Assembly: GCA_021234535.1 (NCBI GenBank)
Contig: CM037838.1
Location: forward strand, 20,901,009-20,965,008
Length of the DNA: 64,000 nucleotides
Source: Stichopus chloronotus
Lineage: Eukaryota > Echinodermata > Holothuroidea > Aspidochirotida > Stichopodidae
Direction: 5' to 3'
In this document: in pieces, positions 1 through 15,500 of the stretch
Numbering within the stretch: the first letter of the stretch is position 1
How the letters are laid out: the number at the start of each line of letters is the position of its first letter
Made by a program: the position numbers and the translations under genes
The notes under the pieces: generated by a model
The model's database searches: none
What the model was told of the DNA's origin: nothing
What the model saw: only the letters and a program-made list of their open reading frames with translations

Positions 1-294
1 AATTTGAACATCTTATGTTGTAGAGAATAACTTCTTAATGAATTTTATGTATATTTTGTAAAAATGGCAGTTCATGAGGAGGGGTCATCCAGACAAACAG
101 ACCTTCCTTTTTGCTTGAAATCACAAATGTACCTTTTGTGGGATAATACATACATTACAGTGGAAACAAATTGTTTCATAGAAATAGAGAAAGTAGGTCC
201 CTTTGGCTTAAAGATACTGCTGTTGGTCGACATGCACACTACAAAAAGTCCAAAAGTAGAAGGTTTTTACGATAGATAAGTCAGGACGACTCAC
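1..294. other. Laminin intron 17 (partial)
   Basis: Sequence after the donor at 294-293 on the minus strand. No exon in the required phase (2) with a plausible L4 continuation was found. Short open frames here contain no recognisable domain. Confidence 0.6.
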
Positions 295-517
295 CTGGGA
301 TTTAAGACTTCCAGTATGGGTCTGGTGTTGACACGGACAGTATCTCCTGAGCCTGTTTGTCCCGTCCACTCTGGGACGGCTTCGAAGTCAAACAAAGACC
401 AGCTACTCACGATGGTGTACACGTACCAGTCTACAGCCATGCTGCAGTTTGTTGAATGGCCAGAACAGACACAGTCTAAGCATCCCCGTTCGCTGTAGGG
501 ACCTAAACCATAAGTAT
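295..517 (-). CDS. Laminin exon 17: half LE and start of L4 (domain IV type A)
   Basis: Phase 1 in, phase 2 out (acccacag|AT; CCCAG|gtgagt), residues 932-1006. [14 protein letters not shown] is the half LE that opens type A domain IV in alpha and gamma chains, and [15 protein letters not shown] fits the first strand of the L4 domain. It is closest to the gamma-chain pattern (GHS-x-x-C, then Y-x-VYSISS). Ordinary beta chains have no such domain. The following exon lies outside the window or was not recognised. Confidence 0.9.
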
Positions 518-3500
518 CTGTGGGTGAGAAAAAGAAAAAAAAACTTGTCTGGGGTTCTGAAATACTCTCTCTTGGACACAGGGTTGAGAATGAGCCATAG
601 CCTTTCTTTTTTGGTATGATCAGAAAAAGTTGCTAGGGAGGCATTTCACTCTGTCTGTGCAGACATCAAATCTGGGTTGGACCCCTCCAACATTCTACTC
701 TGAACGCTTCACACGTGAATGACAATTCTGGCGACAGAAAATTGAAAGGTCTTTACACTTTGTCAAAGTAATATTGCCCTCTGCCAAAAGTTTATGTAGC
801 ATAGGTTGTGGCGTATGTTTGTTAATGTCGCTATGATCTCTTCATACATTTTTCCTTTTCTCTTTCATTTAATCATACACAACAAAGTGACTTGGAAATG
901 TCTAATGGAACTCTGAAATTTGCAAAGGCATTGAAGAATGAGAAATTGAAGAATGAGATCCAGAAAAGCATTAAATTAGAGCACACATCATGTGAGCTGC
1001 CAAAAGAGCTATCCGACTGGTGGTAATCCCTTAAATTAGCAATTCGTTAAGCGAGGGATGTCAGTCAAAAACCGCGGTATTTTGCCAAACCGGCTCTCAG
1101 CTTGATTACAAACTTCATTGATTTGATGCAAGAGATTGAAGGGAAGATGTATCCACAGAAGTTAGGCCTTTGGCATCACTCTCTGTGAAGAATTCTCTTC
1201 TGCAATGCAAGGTCGCATTACCTTCATTCAGACTTTTGCAACTGTTTCCATGGCAACAAATTACGAGGTGATCCAACTGTACTCACTCGCCGGGCAAATG
1301 TCACACTTCAACCCCGTGGCTGCGGCCAGGCAGTCACACTGGCCATCCTCTGAACAGAATCCATGCAGGCTTCCAGTAGGGTTGCAAAGGCACTCTTTGC
1401 ATCCATCATTCGTGATATCGTAGTACCTATCATTGCCAAAAAAAGTTTGTCAAAAGTAAAGTCAGAAAAGAAATGGCATGGACATTTGCTACTCGCATTC
1501 AATTTGGACATGCAAGAGACATTAATCAGCTGAAAAATGGACACTATCTATGTCAAGCGACCACTAGCAATATCCCCAACACCCCCCACCACCCACCCTT
1601 CCCTCTTTGCGATGATTCTGGTATGGACTCACCCGGCTAGGCAGGAGGAGCAAGTTGTACCACCGACTCCCGGTTTACAGTCACATTGACCGGTATCATT
1701 ACACTGGTTATTGAGGGAGAAAGTAATATTACACTCGCACAGGGCGCATCCTGCACCTGAGAGAAACAGAAGATTAAAAACCAAAGAAATGTGATATGGA
1801 GTGACATGCGCTAGACAGAAATAGATATCAGATGATTGATATATTCATCATCTTGCTGGAGATATTTTAACGAGAAACAGAATTATTCCAATTCTGTAAA
1901 CAACATGAGAGAGGGTTGCATCGACCGTAAAGATAAAACAAAACCTGAATCCCTGAAAGATAATGACATGATCTAATTTTGACATTGTCTGTTGGTCCAA
2001 CTCGAGATTGATACTGTCTAGGTTTCATCATGATCTCAAGCTCTCCTGGGGGCCCCATGCTGCTCTGACAGTTCCCCTCCCCCCCTCCCACCCCTTTGCA
2101 AACCTTAGCTTTTTTCCAATATGACCAATATATGAAATTACAAAACTGGAGAAAGAGATGGTCTTATTTGACACAAAGCCTGAAGTTTACAGATATATAA
2201 CAACACTACAGTAAGTAGGAGTTTTCTGGCAAACCACGCACTGCCTGAAAGATCAAACATTGCCAGGAATTGACCCATCAGCTTTAGGGCAGGGGGATTG
2301 AAAGGATAAAACAGTAAATGAAACAAACAGACTTGATAACAGACATACCAGTCTGAAGACCGTAGTGTTCTGCAGCACACCTATCGCATTTATCTCCGAT
2401 GACATTGGGTCTGCAGTCACACACACCATCCATCAGGTAACAGCTCTGGCCTTGTGAACCATCGGCATCGCAGTTGCAAGCTGTCCAGGGAATGTTGAGG
2501 AATAAAATGAGTTTAAAACCTTAATAGTCTTTGTAACAGGACTACAAAATTAATATCCTTACAGTGAATCACTCTCATATTTTACTTTGCGATACACTAT
2601 TTGATAATCCGTTTGAATTACGGTTGCCAGCTACGTTACTACACACATTTCACATATATTTCAAAAGCGTGTGCAAATTTGCTCGATGAAGTTGGCACAC
2701 AGTACACTAAAACATTTTCAAAACTTGACAAAAAAAAATTGCAGCATGGTGATGCAGAAATTAATGGCACTTGTTACCTTGGCAACCAACATCTGGAATC
2801 ATGTTGTAATGATATGCAGCGCAAAAGTCACAATCCCGCCCGACGACTCCTGGAAGACATTGGCACTGACCTCCTAAGGCATCACATTCTGATGAATTTG
2901 TGGAACCATTTGTGTTGCAGTTACATGCTGAATAGGGTACAAAATGGTGGAAACGACCAATGCAAAATGTGTAAAAAGTGCTTGTTTTGAAGTTTTCAGA
3001 AAAGATGTATCTTCTTGTTGCACCAACTGATCATTGAGGTTAACATTACTATAGTATCATGACCATCAGTTTGCTTCAAAGCTTGCAGATTGTACTTCAT
3101 TTAATTCCTGAACATACTGATAAGATCCAGTCTGTTTAAAATTGTGCATGAAGTTTTCAGTTTTCTTAATATACGGGAAGAGTCTTCCGTTTTCTCACTT
3201 TCTCTCAAGGTGTGGCTCCAGAGAAAGTCAACTGTTTTAATAACTGGTTATACTACTCTGAGCTGGATGACACAAACATAAAACAACTGGTTACACCATT
3301 CTGGGATGGGTGAAACAAATGCCAAACAATGGGTTTTTCCACTCTGAAAGGGTGAAACAAGAACCCATGATGTAACTGTCCCTCTTAAACTCTGTTATAT
3401 GTTAATCCTCTGCTTGATTACACACTACCACCTAAGGGATAAAATGAGGCACACAGCAGCCTCAACATCTAAAAGAGTCATTTAAAGGGAAATAAAGCGT

Positions 3501-6500
3501 TTGTTTCACAGGAAACAATCATCTTTTTAAAATCAATGTTTGTTGACATAGAAGGACAGATTTTTCAAAATAAGGATGAACAGTAACTTTCTTTTCAAAA
3601 TATGTGTTTCTCTGAGATAAAAATTCAGTTAATACTTGTTGCTCAACAATAATTAGTTCACCCAAACTTTTCAAAATTCAAATGATGCATTTTCCATTAC
3701 TCATCACATGCATAATGTTTTGAGGAGATGACGCTTTTGCAGATCTTTATTGATGAGACTGAATGGTTCAACACTAATTAAAGCTATTTTCTTTGTATGC
3801 CATGTTGGCATATTCTAAATGCCCTATTTCCCTTTAAGGGGGTTTGTGCTCGATGGAGCATTTGCTAATTCATTATTTCTGCATTGTGGGCACAATGTAT
3901 GCCAAAACACTGGGGGGGGGGGGCACAGATCACATGACAAGTTTGAAATCTAATCATAGCCAACACCACCTTTGATGTTATGAGGTATTTATGTAGCAAT
4001 TTTGAGAACGACAGGCATTGCATGAAACAACTGCATGGTTATTCCACTCAAAGATGGGTGGGGAAAATGATCAAAGAATTAATTATACCACTCTGAAAAA
4101 GGTGAAACAATATCAAACAATTGCTGACACTAATCTGTTGATGGGTGAAACAAATGCCAAACACAGACTCACCTATAGCACCATCAAATAATTCAGACAT
4201 AATAGCAAACTCAATTGACGAACAATTTCCCTCACTCCTCAGGGGGCCGTCAACGACCTCTGCATCTATCAAGCACCTTTCCATGGACAAGCTCTGGTTG
4301 CCACTCTCGAGGTAGACGGATAGGTCTGCCAAGACTGGCAGGAAGACGAACTGGTCAAGAGGCAAACGCAAATGGACAGAGAGGATGGGAAAAATAAAAG
4401 TGATGTGCTGTTGATCTAAGGTTGCTTAAAGTGAAATGTAATGCTGTATAAACTTGAAATATACACATAGGAAAAAAAACTGGCCCTCTCTAGTTACAAA
4501 CTAGTTACGACATGACAAGTTTAGGTATCAAAATCAATTTTGACAACAACTTAACTCAAGGTACTAATAGATGTTCAAGTGACTCTTGCATGCCATTCTT
4601 TGTGTTCCATGAAACAAAACACCACCCAACAAAGTAAACTGTGTTTGAAATTAAGCAATTTAAAAGTTTTCAAGGCACGAAGGGGATACCAATGAGTAAT
4701 GCCACTATGCAAAACAATTGTTAAGACAAGATAAACATTTTGAACAAAAAAACTGTGAAACATGAATTAAATTTCAAAAACAAAACACGAACTTTGTTGG
4801 GTTTTTTTTTTTAACTTTTTCTTATTTTGCATGTTTTTTCATGTTTTATCAGATCTCTTAGCAAGGCTGCATTAGTCACCTGTAGGCAAATGAGACTTTT
4901 CTTTATAACATACCGAATCTAAAGCTAAGCTGTCCCCTTGCAGGTTGTTGCCAGATGTAAAAGTTGGTTGGTAGACCACTCCTGCAGCTAGGCAAAGAGT
5001 TCCAACGTTGACAGCACCTACAGGGTCGGCAAAAATGTGAAAAACACCGTGACTGCTCCAACAGAAGTTTTCATTTTTAATATTTCCTATGAGGTAATTC
5101 ATAATTTTTTTGTCAGAGTTCAAACGATTGGAATCAACAACCAGACTCAGAACAATTACTGCAAAGTTGGTTGCAAAGCAGAGTTATAATTATGATCAAT
5201 ACCAGTTATGTCATACTGATAATTCAAAACATCCAAGTATCTTCTACTATTTGTTTTTTCCTCTCACAAAATAGCAAAATAAAGCCACAATCTGCACAAC
5301 TTTAATGAACAAATGCAATCGCACAAAATTAGGGTGAACAAAAGGGTCACAATCTTGTTGACAGTTTCCTAACATATGCATGGTATTTATTCTCTTTGCC
5401 AAATTTTCAGTATGGTAACATTTCAATGGCAAATAACAGAAGATATATTCCAGGATAAGATAAAATCACATGTATGCAGGTTTACCTTCCATAACTGATG
5501 CAGTCACAACCACAGAAAGACAGAATGTAATTGTACTCAAAACCGTTCTCAAGATGGCTAAACCAAGTTTTAAACAAATGTGAACAAAAATGTTATTTGA
5601 CTATTTAAAGTAAGGACATTCGTTGCTTCTTGAGTATCAAATACAATGAATATGCATTACAATGAATATGCATTCTGGTAATGAGTTGACAACTCATCCT
5701 CACAGAATTCTCGTTTTGTATTAAAATCACATAGCGCGAAGGTTTTTCCTGCATGGCAAAAAAAAAAAAAACGAAGTGATGACTAGATATGCTGTAAGGG
5801 TAAGGGAATGTCCTCTCCAGAAGGCATGAACATGTATGATATCATGTGAGGATTGACTTGGGATCAAAACACAGGATCGGCAAATTAGGTCTTTGTCATA
5901 CCAGTGAGAAATGCTTTGCATTCAAAGCTCAACACTGAGAGGAGTGGAGTATTCAGCAATGCAGGCACAGATTGTATCATTCAAACACTGGATGAGATAT
6001 GTACACATATATGCAGGACTGATTCTAAGGGTTGGTAATATTTTTCTTTGTTTGAACTCGCTCAGTGTTCACAAAGCAACAGAGGTCTTTAGAAAATGAA
6101 AGATAGTAGTTGGTTTCAATGGTCTTTTACTTCAGATCTGGACTTAAACATCAGAAACTAAGAATAAACTCACTTAAAGCTACAGTCTGTTGTAGATTGA
6201 AAGTTAATGAAGGAGGTTCCAGAATAGGTTGCCCTCCAGTGCAATTGTAAGCGTCGGTGTTTCCCAGTGCTGACAGCGAAATCACATTGCTGCTAAATAG
6301 GGACGCCACCTGTAAGACGGAAGTAAAGATATCAATTTATACTTTCCATAGCAATCAATACAGTAAAACCTCATCTATCTGAACACGTAGGGACCAGCCA
6401 TCGTTCGGAAGACGAGGAAGTCTGGATAAACAGGTTTTCAAAGATATCATTGATTTGCTATGCGAGATGCAGCATGCACTGATTTATGGGGAGTGACTTT

Positions 6501-9500
6501 AATAATGTGATCTCTGTGTCCTTTCTTTCACTTCATATTAAAAAGAATAGATATTTGTTGATTCAAACCTTTTTCGTGTCTTTTCTAAGACTGAAATTCC
6601 AAGGAGGATGTTTTGAATGAAGCGCAGGCAATGGATGTTGGTCTGGGTTGCTGTACTTTGCTTCAGCATTAGGACATCACAGAGCCCCAACGTTACACAC
6701 ATAATCCTAACGTAATGAACCAATGAGAGCCCAAGAGCACTATGGCTCCTTAAGTTGCCAGAAGATTATTCCAACAGTTATCCTATAGTCTTAATCAAGA
6801 TACTAGTATATGGTTAATCCATGATTTTTGCATCCCCAATGATGATTAGCAACAGGTACTCCACTAAGCATAGTACTATTTTCAAAAACACTCCACCATG
6901 TAACAAGTAATCTGTAGGAAAACAGTCACTTAGCATAACATAACAATTTATAGCCCACATGGCCCACTGTGAATTTCGACCCATAAATATTGAAAGTTGC
7001 AAGAGTTTCCACTACCATTGTGCTACATGTGACAAATCTTCCACACTGTAAAATAACATCTGTCAGACCATGGACCCAATATTCCGGAACAACCCAAAGT
7101 TATCACTACCATGTTTAAGATGGGACACAACTTCAGGTTGAAGAAACTTGCTTGCTGTAGGAGAAGCATTTTGAATGATTTTCATAAAAAGGTCCATATG
7201 GCCCATTTGGACCTTGGACCCCAAAATGTTGAATGCTCTGAAGGCACCATTATCGTAGTATTAATGTGACACAACCTCACCTTTTTAGTACTATATAATT
7301 TGTGGGAGAAGATGCAATTGACAATACTTGCAAATATTGGGCCGTAACAGACAAACCATGACACTACGTTACCAAAGCAACCAAGCATACAGTTTCAGGA
7401 TACTCACTTCGTAACGTACAACCACACTGTATCTCTGCGTCCTGGGAACGGTGAGAGTCGGGTACATGGCAGATGTTGAGGGTGCGATGATCAGAAGCCC
7501 CCTGCCTGAGCTTCCAGGTACTGCTGTTTCTGGTCGTTCCAAAAGGCTGCCTCCCTTTTGAAAGCAAAGTCCAGAATGAATCATAAAATTAAACATGAAG
7601 AGATGTCTAGACCTTTCTAAATGCTTTAAATATTTCAATACCAGTCTGGCAGCAGTTCCACACTGTTACAGAATCTTGCAGTTTTTGTGTTTCTGTCCAA
7701 CACTCCATGGATAGTTTGGAACGGCCTGCTCACAGATGGACAGCTCCGTCATAAAGATTAGCTACATTACAGAACAATTTTGGAGATACGTGAGAGAGGA
7801 TACACCCTGAAAATTACGAATGACCACTCACCACAGGCGGGACCACTGCCTCGGCTTCTGCTCTGATGCCATCCAGACGAGGGACATAGAAGCCATCGTC
7901 CACCTGGTTGCAGCTACGGCCGCCAATGTTCATCTTGCAGTCACACAGACCAGTGAGGCTGTTGCAGGTGCGACTGGTGGCACCGCCGCCGTTGCAGTCG
8001 CAGGGGGTGCACCCATCGGGATCGGTCAAACTCAGGTTGAAGAAACTCGCCTTGAGAGAAGAATGTGAGGTTAGAGAAGAATGCCACACAAGAGACACAT
8101 CATGTGAAATTCTAAATGATTGAAGGAGATCTGAATAGTTTCAGAATTACAGGTGGAATGGAGATATTTTTCTCTGAGAGCTTGATTAGGGGTGGACGAA
8201 GAAGTGACATCACCACATCACACTTCCACCCCTTTCTGAATCTATGAGATGAACAAATGGAAATTTAAAAGTGCTATGATCATTTACTTCAACTGAAACT
8301 GTTTTAACAGACAGAAAGTTTTCCAAAATAAGTTTTGACAGCCCAATATTTTGGCTGTCCTGTCAGCTGGACCATGTCATTTTTGGGATGCATATAAAGG
8401 TAAAGTTCACAAAAGAAAATAGGCGGTGTTTGTCACAACCACATATCCTCCTCTAAAAGTAATGGTTTAATCCAAACTTACTTTGCAACGGTCACATCTG
8501 ATCCCTTCTACGTTTATCTTGCATATGCACTGACTGGTGGTCTTATCGCAGAAGTTGGGGGCTCCGTCCGTACCTCTTGGGTCACAGTCGCACACTGCCA
8601 CAAAGATTGAAAGAGAGAGACGACATAATTACGATTCAAAGTTTTGAAATTATTTCCCCCAAAATTAAAGAATCGCAACTGGTAACTGTCACTTCAAGCA
8701 CAAGAACAAAGTGCAGGTTAACCTGAAGGACAACAGTGCTGTAAGTTGGTTGCCTCTGTCACATTGTAATGGCTTTGCTTCACTCAAGTATGTGGAGCAC
8801 AGATACATATCAGACAAATATTGACACAGTTTTGAAATTAACGAAGAATTTCTCACATCATCCAAGAAGCATATCAATCTGGGAGGGAACAAAATCACAA
8901 TTGGCATCTCATGACAGCCCAGTTACGATTCAGTTCCATCTAAGATTCGCGATATTTGTAATCGATACTTTCTTCGGTCCTGCCAGAGAAGGTGAATTTG
9001 TCTCAAATTGTTCGACGCCGAAGCTGTGACTTTGTGTGCTCAACTGTTCGACATACAGTGCTTGCATGCAGGCAGTTGCATAACGTTAGCAGCAGTTTTT
9101 ACATAACATATTAGATATGTTGCGATATGCAGACTCACCTGTAGCATTCAGTAAGTGCGTATGAGGCAGGCATGTAAAACAGCAACATCTGCTAAATCGA
9201 AACTGGTTAACAGCAAACCAATTCAAAATAACGATTGACAAAAACTGGCCAATTAATTTGTTTGCGCTATTTTCTCAATCCCACAGATAATGTACATGGC
9301 AATCACATCAAGATACATTTCATAATGACTCCCGTCGCAACAAGTAATGTTGCACTTAATTCAGGTTCATGCCCATGTCATTCGAGCACTTTAAACTGGA
9401 ACTCCAAAGTCCGGGTGACTTGAGAACAGATCCCATTAAGAGAAACGTTAAACACTGGTGACTTCCAAAAATGCAACAATACCAGGAAGTTTAAACAGCT

Positions 9501-12500
9501 GTAGATTTTGTTTTCAAAATGATTCTCATCATAATAAAAAGCAAAAAAAATGTGAAACAAGAAGATGAAGAGAAGGCATATAAATTAGGAAACATAATTT
9601 TACAATTAACAAAATAAGATGATTTTCAATATCCCTTTGTTAACTTTAATTTCTATAGATTGAAACTTTTCTTTCGGGGGACACATCACTAAACTGACAA
9701 CAGATAAGGATACATACTGCAATTCAGTAAGTCTGTAAGTTTGCAATGCTTGTTTTTTTTGGTAATGATGCAAAGATTTGTGACATAGTCTAATAATGTT
9801 ATTTACAGTACTTTAGCTGTTTCAAGGACGAACAATGTAGCAGTTTATCCCCCATACATCTAAGAACTTTTATGACCTGCATAAGCATGTATGCACACAA
9901 ACCTGACAAATAGCACATGGAAATCTATGATGGAAGTCCCAAATTTCTCACAAAAATGATTGAGATCATCAACAAACTAATAAAAATTGGAAAAAATTCA
10001 TTCCTGCACTTTTACTATGCTGAGTTCCAAAAAGGTTTACTACAGACAACGAAACTACCTGTGAGGATTGAATTTTGTGGTAACTACTTGACTGATTCGA
10101 CTCCTGCAGCTTGGCATCCAGACCTTCACCGTGTGGAAGACTAGCCATATTTGAAAAGCGACTGAGCCATGTAACCAAACACTGAATTAAACGAATGAAT
10201 TCATCACCAATCAATCACAATTATGACACTTTCTCACTTCAGCAAATACTTCTCAGCGTAACAGAGACTGGCAATGGATTCCAAAATGGTAACGTAAAAC
10301 TGTTACGGATCGTTTCTTAACGACAGCGAAACTGATGCCGACGTCACGCCAGAGATCGATCGTTTTGCGACGGTGACTTAGCCGACAAAGTGAATTGCAA
10401 ATGCGAGGTATGCATAAGATGGAGATATTCATTTCAAGTACTGTACCAGGAAAGGAAGTATGAATTTAATTCATCTGGGAGGTGAAAATTTGCATTCATG
10501 ATCAATTAATTGTGCAGACAGCCATTATGCATAATTACAGAGGATTCTAAATTTCGAAAGGTAAAACTTACAGCACCAGGTGCAAATTATTGATGCAACT
10601 GATAAGCATTGGATGCGCTACTCTCTCTAAGCAGTACTACTGTACTTCTCTTGAACTGTTCCATTTTAGACACTGGAAACTGAGTCACACATGCATGAAG
10701 TACCTTGATAGATCTTCTTGTCACATGGGATCTTTCCATTGATGAAAGTTTAGCAGGCCTAACCATAACACAATATGGGAGCTACTGTGGTAGGCAGGTT
10801 ACTGCACATCTTGCTAAAGTTTAAAAAAAAACTACAATGAAAGTGAAGTTAAAACCAAGCATTAATTGTTGGTGCAAACCTCAACAAGAAATCTCACACA
10901 TCTGGCAAAATAAGGAAACCAAACATTTAAAACCAGGAGGTCCCAGCCACAACTGAGTTTGCAAGCAGCCACTTATGATCATCAAAATGTTCCACTTTTT
11001 TCACTTTCTTTTCCTCCACTTAAGTAGTTTTCTTACGTCTATTTTATTTTTTCATGACTTTTATGTAGTTTGTGTCTGAAAATTGACCTTTCTCTGAAGA
11101 TTTCTAAATATCTTCCACTCATTAAGTTCTGAAAATCCATCGGATCTACGGTACACGTGCTTAAAATCCTGCCAAAACCGGATTTAGGCAGAACGTGCAT
11201 AAACTTGGACCTGACAAAACACATAGGAAGCTCTTCCAAGACCCAAATCAGATGACATAACTGACAACATTGCTACAAATGTTAGGAGGGTCATGTGACC
11301 TGTTCTGGTGTACTAAGCTTTGAAATACATTTACTCACTACACATGAATGTAGACCGCAGAAGTTAAAATACTGCCAGTGTGTGGATATGTTTCTGTTTG
11401 TACAACAAAAGAAGTGACAAAGTGTGGAGTATGCAGTGTAGGCAATACCATTAACTAGTATTACTATTGACAAATAAATGGCCTGATTATGTGGCATGTT
11501 CTGTACATCACCCAACAGTGCGACAGACTGAGAAAAAGCTACAGTATGTTAATTTATTCTTGCTTTACTGTGTTGACAGAACATATTGGCATCAGCTGCA
11601 AAAGATAGCTATGCTCACAGAGAAATATTTAAAGAGAAAAAAAAGGCACATGAACTATAATTTTAAATGAAATGGAATAACTTTAGCTAACTGTTGAGTG
11701 ACTTCAACCTATTCACTTTAATTCTAAGCACTTACATGCACTGCATTACAAAAGATTTGTATCATTACTGTAGTCAAGTCTAATGTACCTATGATGTACA
11801 ATAAGAATAAGTCAGACACTTTCAAATTTCTGTGCCTGAGACACCACAAGAGAGAGCCATACTTCCTCACTATTGTAAGTGTGCCAGTTTTGGGTAGACT
11901 TCACACGAATTATCACAGTATACGTCACTTAAGAATCAGAAAGAGATCCAGCCTCATTCTCTCGAGATCCAGCAGTGACCAAACAAGATAATTTTCAGAT
12001 CTGGCCAAACTTAATATTCAAATCTGGCTAAACTGGATATCACAATTAATTTCTGTCAGTCTAGGAGTTCATCTCTTGGGATTTTCAAAGGAATCGTCAT
12101 AATAACTTTGTTGCAATAAATAAGGGAGACAAAAATTCATAACAGTTTTAATAAACTCACTTTGACACCCTTGGTTGTTACTTTCCTGGAGGTTATAGAA
12201 AGAGTCTTTGCATTCTTCGCACTGACGACCCTGCACGTTATCCTTGCACACACACTGACCGTCAGTTTCGTTGCACATTGATCCGGGGATGCTTCCGGCC
12301 GTGGTGCAATTGCAGGCTGTGAATGACAATGAAAGGGATGGTGTACTGAAGGGTCAACAACATCTTAAATGGTTCAAATATTGAGAAGACTATGGAACTT
12401 TAATTACACAAAACAAAGTCCCTGGGATGATGCGATGTGAAATGTGAGAGTAGTGGGAAAAGCAAAAGGAGAAATATAAATACTTTTGACAAGAAATGGA

Positions 12501-15500
12501 AAGGAAAATAACTTGTGAGTTCAACAGAGGAGTCACCAGTCTGAACCAGTTCAGCATCACTAAAATAACAAACAAGAGTAGATATTGTCTCCATTTTATA
12601 TATATTCTAATGAGTTATATTTAGTGTAAGGGATGTGTTAAAATTGAAACCATCTAATTCCTACAATAATTAGTTACATAAATGAACACTTAAGTACATG
12701 AAGCCAGACAACAAAACACTTCAGTCAAGCTGTCTCTCCTCCTTACCCCCCAACCCCTTCTCCCCAACCTCCCCCCGGGACAAATTAAAGCAAGCAACAA
12801 GCAATGAAGATTTCAGAAAAACAAATCATCAAATAAAGAGTGAGGAAGGCTGATGAGATAGCTTACTCTGCGAGATTTTAAACATTATGTGAACAAAGTC
12901 TTCTTTGTATTTTATTTTACATGTTTCTTAAAGCTGGCATGTGAGTTGCACTGGCGATCACCTGGTCATCTACCTTTGTTCTTATTCAGTGTTTCAGGGA
13001 AGAGAGAGTAGGGGAAAATGTCACCTGTCACAAAACCTGGAAGAAAACTATGCATTCACCTTCCAGATATTTGAATATGAAAAAAGCCTCCACATTTTTG
13101 TTGGCCGTACAAAGTCAGACTCTCAGAGAAAATCTAGCCATCAATCACTGATATTTGACATCAAACAATCAGTCAATCCTCACATGATATCATACATGAT
13201 AAGGTTTCATTGAAAGAACAAACCCTAAACATGATGGTATGTCTCGATATCACATCATGCTCTATCAAGCAGAAAAGGGTTTTCTCGAGACACGATTTTA
13301 GAACAAATATGGAAATTCTGTGCGATTACTGTAGGTGAAACAATGGGAATGGATATGAATATTCCTGTATGGAAAATGGGACTTAAAACAATGTTCTTTG
13401 TAATGACTATACCTCATTTGACTTTCAGTGGAGAAAGATGACAAATTTTAAACTCATATTCCAGCTTTAAACAGTGAATATCAGCAAAAAAACTGCGACA
13501 TGAAAACTGCCCCCCGTCCCCTCTCTCTTTTTTTTTGCATTGATCGCACAAAACTACCTACCATTAAAGGGAAAAAGGGCCTTTACAATACACCAACATG
13601 ATATACAAAGAAGTAAGCTTAAATTAGTGTCAAACTATTCAGGCTCATCAACAAGCATCTGCAAAAGCTTCATCTCCTCAGAAGATGCATCATTTGAATT
13701 TGTGATTTAAAGTTTGCATGAACAAATACTACTTGAGCAACAAAAAAACTGACTTTCTATCTATAAGAAACTCATTTCTTGACAAGATAGCGACTGCCTT
13801 CTCTTATCTTGAATAATCTATCATTCTGCATATGCAAACGTTGTTTTGAAAAATACAATTTTTTTTTCTCTGTAAAACAAAACCCTTATTCTCCTTTCAG
13901 CACACCTGAGTGGTAGGTGAAAGGAATAATTTGCAATATGATTTTGACAGACTTAGGAAAATGTGTTGAACGAACGGGCTAGAATTGGAGAAGAGATAGT
14001 TACTCACTATGTTCTCTGTTGATCACTATTTCCAATTTCAATCACTCTTTACTAATATCAGATGGAAAGGAAAGCAAACCAACCAACCACATCATTTAAA
14101 ATAGCTTACCAATACAGAAACTAGATTCTCCTGAGATTCCTTGGCCAGGATTAACAAAGAAATCCTCAAAGCAACTTTCACATTTGTCCCCCATGGAGTT
14201 TTCGGTGCAGTTGTCGCAAACTCCATAGCCTTTGACCTCATCGTAGGTACAGGAGGTCGCTCTGCCATTGCAACCACAGTCTGGAAAGAGGAACGAATCA
14301 CAAAGTCACGATCAACGAATGGTTCTAAGGGTCCACTTGTCTTGGTACTTGACATTTACCTCATCAGTAAAATCAAGGATTGAAATAGTGCAGTGTAATC
14401 AAGGAACCAAGTCTCATTCACAATCAAAACCAAGTGTCATTCACAATCAAAATATACGACACAAATTGGATTATTCTCGCAGGTGAATAATCCCACAAAA
14501 ACATTAACTAGAAGCGACATCTTAAACAAATTTGGAGATTGAAGATCCATCTTGAAAGCACAGTGTAGGGTTAATACAGAAGGTCTGTGTGTAAGTATCG
14601 ACTCACTTTACAGTGAGGGCTAAAATGTCATTCAGTGAGTTCAAGTTTAACGAACGGACACTCCAAAACCAAGCGATCACATGATAGTGGACACCATTGT
14701 CGAGAGACTGGACAAAGTCAAACACTTTTTAATGTGTAAGGACCGGCCTTCAGATTCAGGTATCTCCTGCGGACTTACCTTGACATTCATTGGGATGTTG
14801 CATGAAAGCAGCTGCCCAAGGTCTGTTGTTGAATAGCGGCTTGCACTGGTCACAATGTTTCCCCATCGTGTTGTGTTCACAGACACATGTGTCTGCATTC
14901 TGAAAACAGATGAGAAATATTTTTTATTTGATAAGAACGGATGAATGCAACCCCCAATTTGGGGGCATGTATTCTTGGTAAATACATCAATGGTATCTTT
15001 ACAAAACTATTATGCTATGTACAACAGAAAAGACTGGTTAATGATTAAAGGTTATTAGTTGATAGTTGTCTCTATTCCAATTCTAATTTTGGGGGGAACG
15101 AGCAAATGCAAAGTTCATTTACACACATGAATGAAATTGGTAAACCAAGCACTAGATTGTAAAGGTTATTTTATTCTTCCATTGGCCCAAATCTGCTGAA
15201 ACTGAAAGATGTGCAGGTTCCATCTTTACTTCACTGTCCATAAAAAAAAAAAAAAAACAGTACAAACTTAGATCATGGTCACTTGACACGTAACAACAAA
15301 AACTGTCACCGAAAGAACCGTTGATGCACATACAGTATGTATAAATTGTGAGAAGTTGTATTGTTGCTACAAAATGCCTTGCCCAGGACTGCTCACAATG
15401 ACGCCCATTTTTTTCTTTTTTCGTTTAAAGTCATAGCAATGTAGACAATGTACATCCATGAGCATCTCACCGGTCCGGTACATTCTTCAGCATGGCCGTA

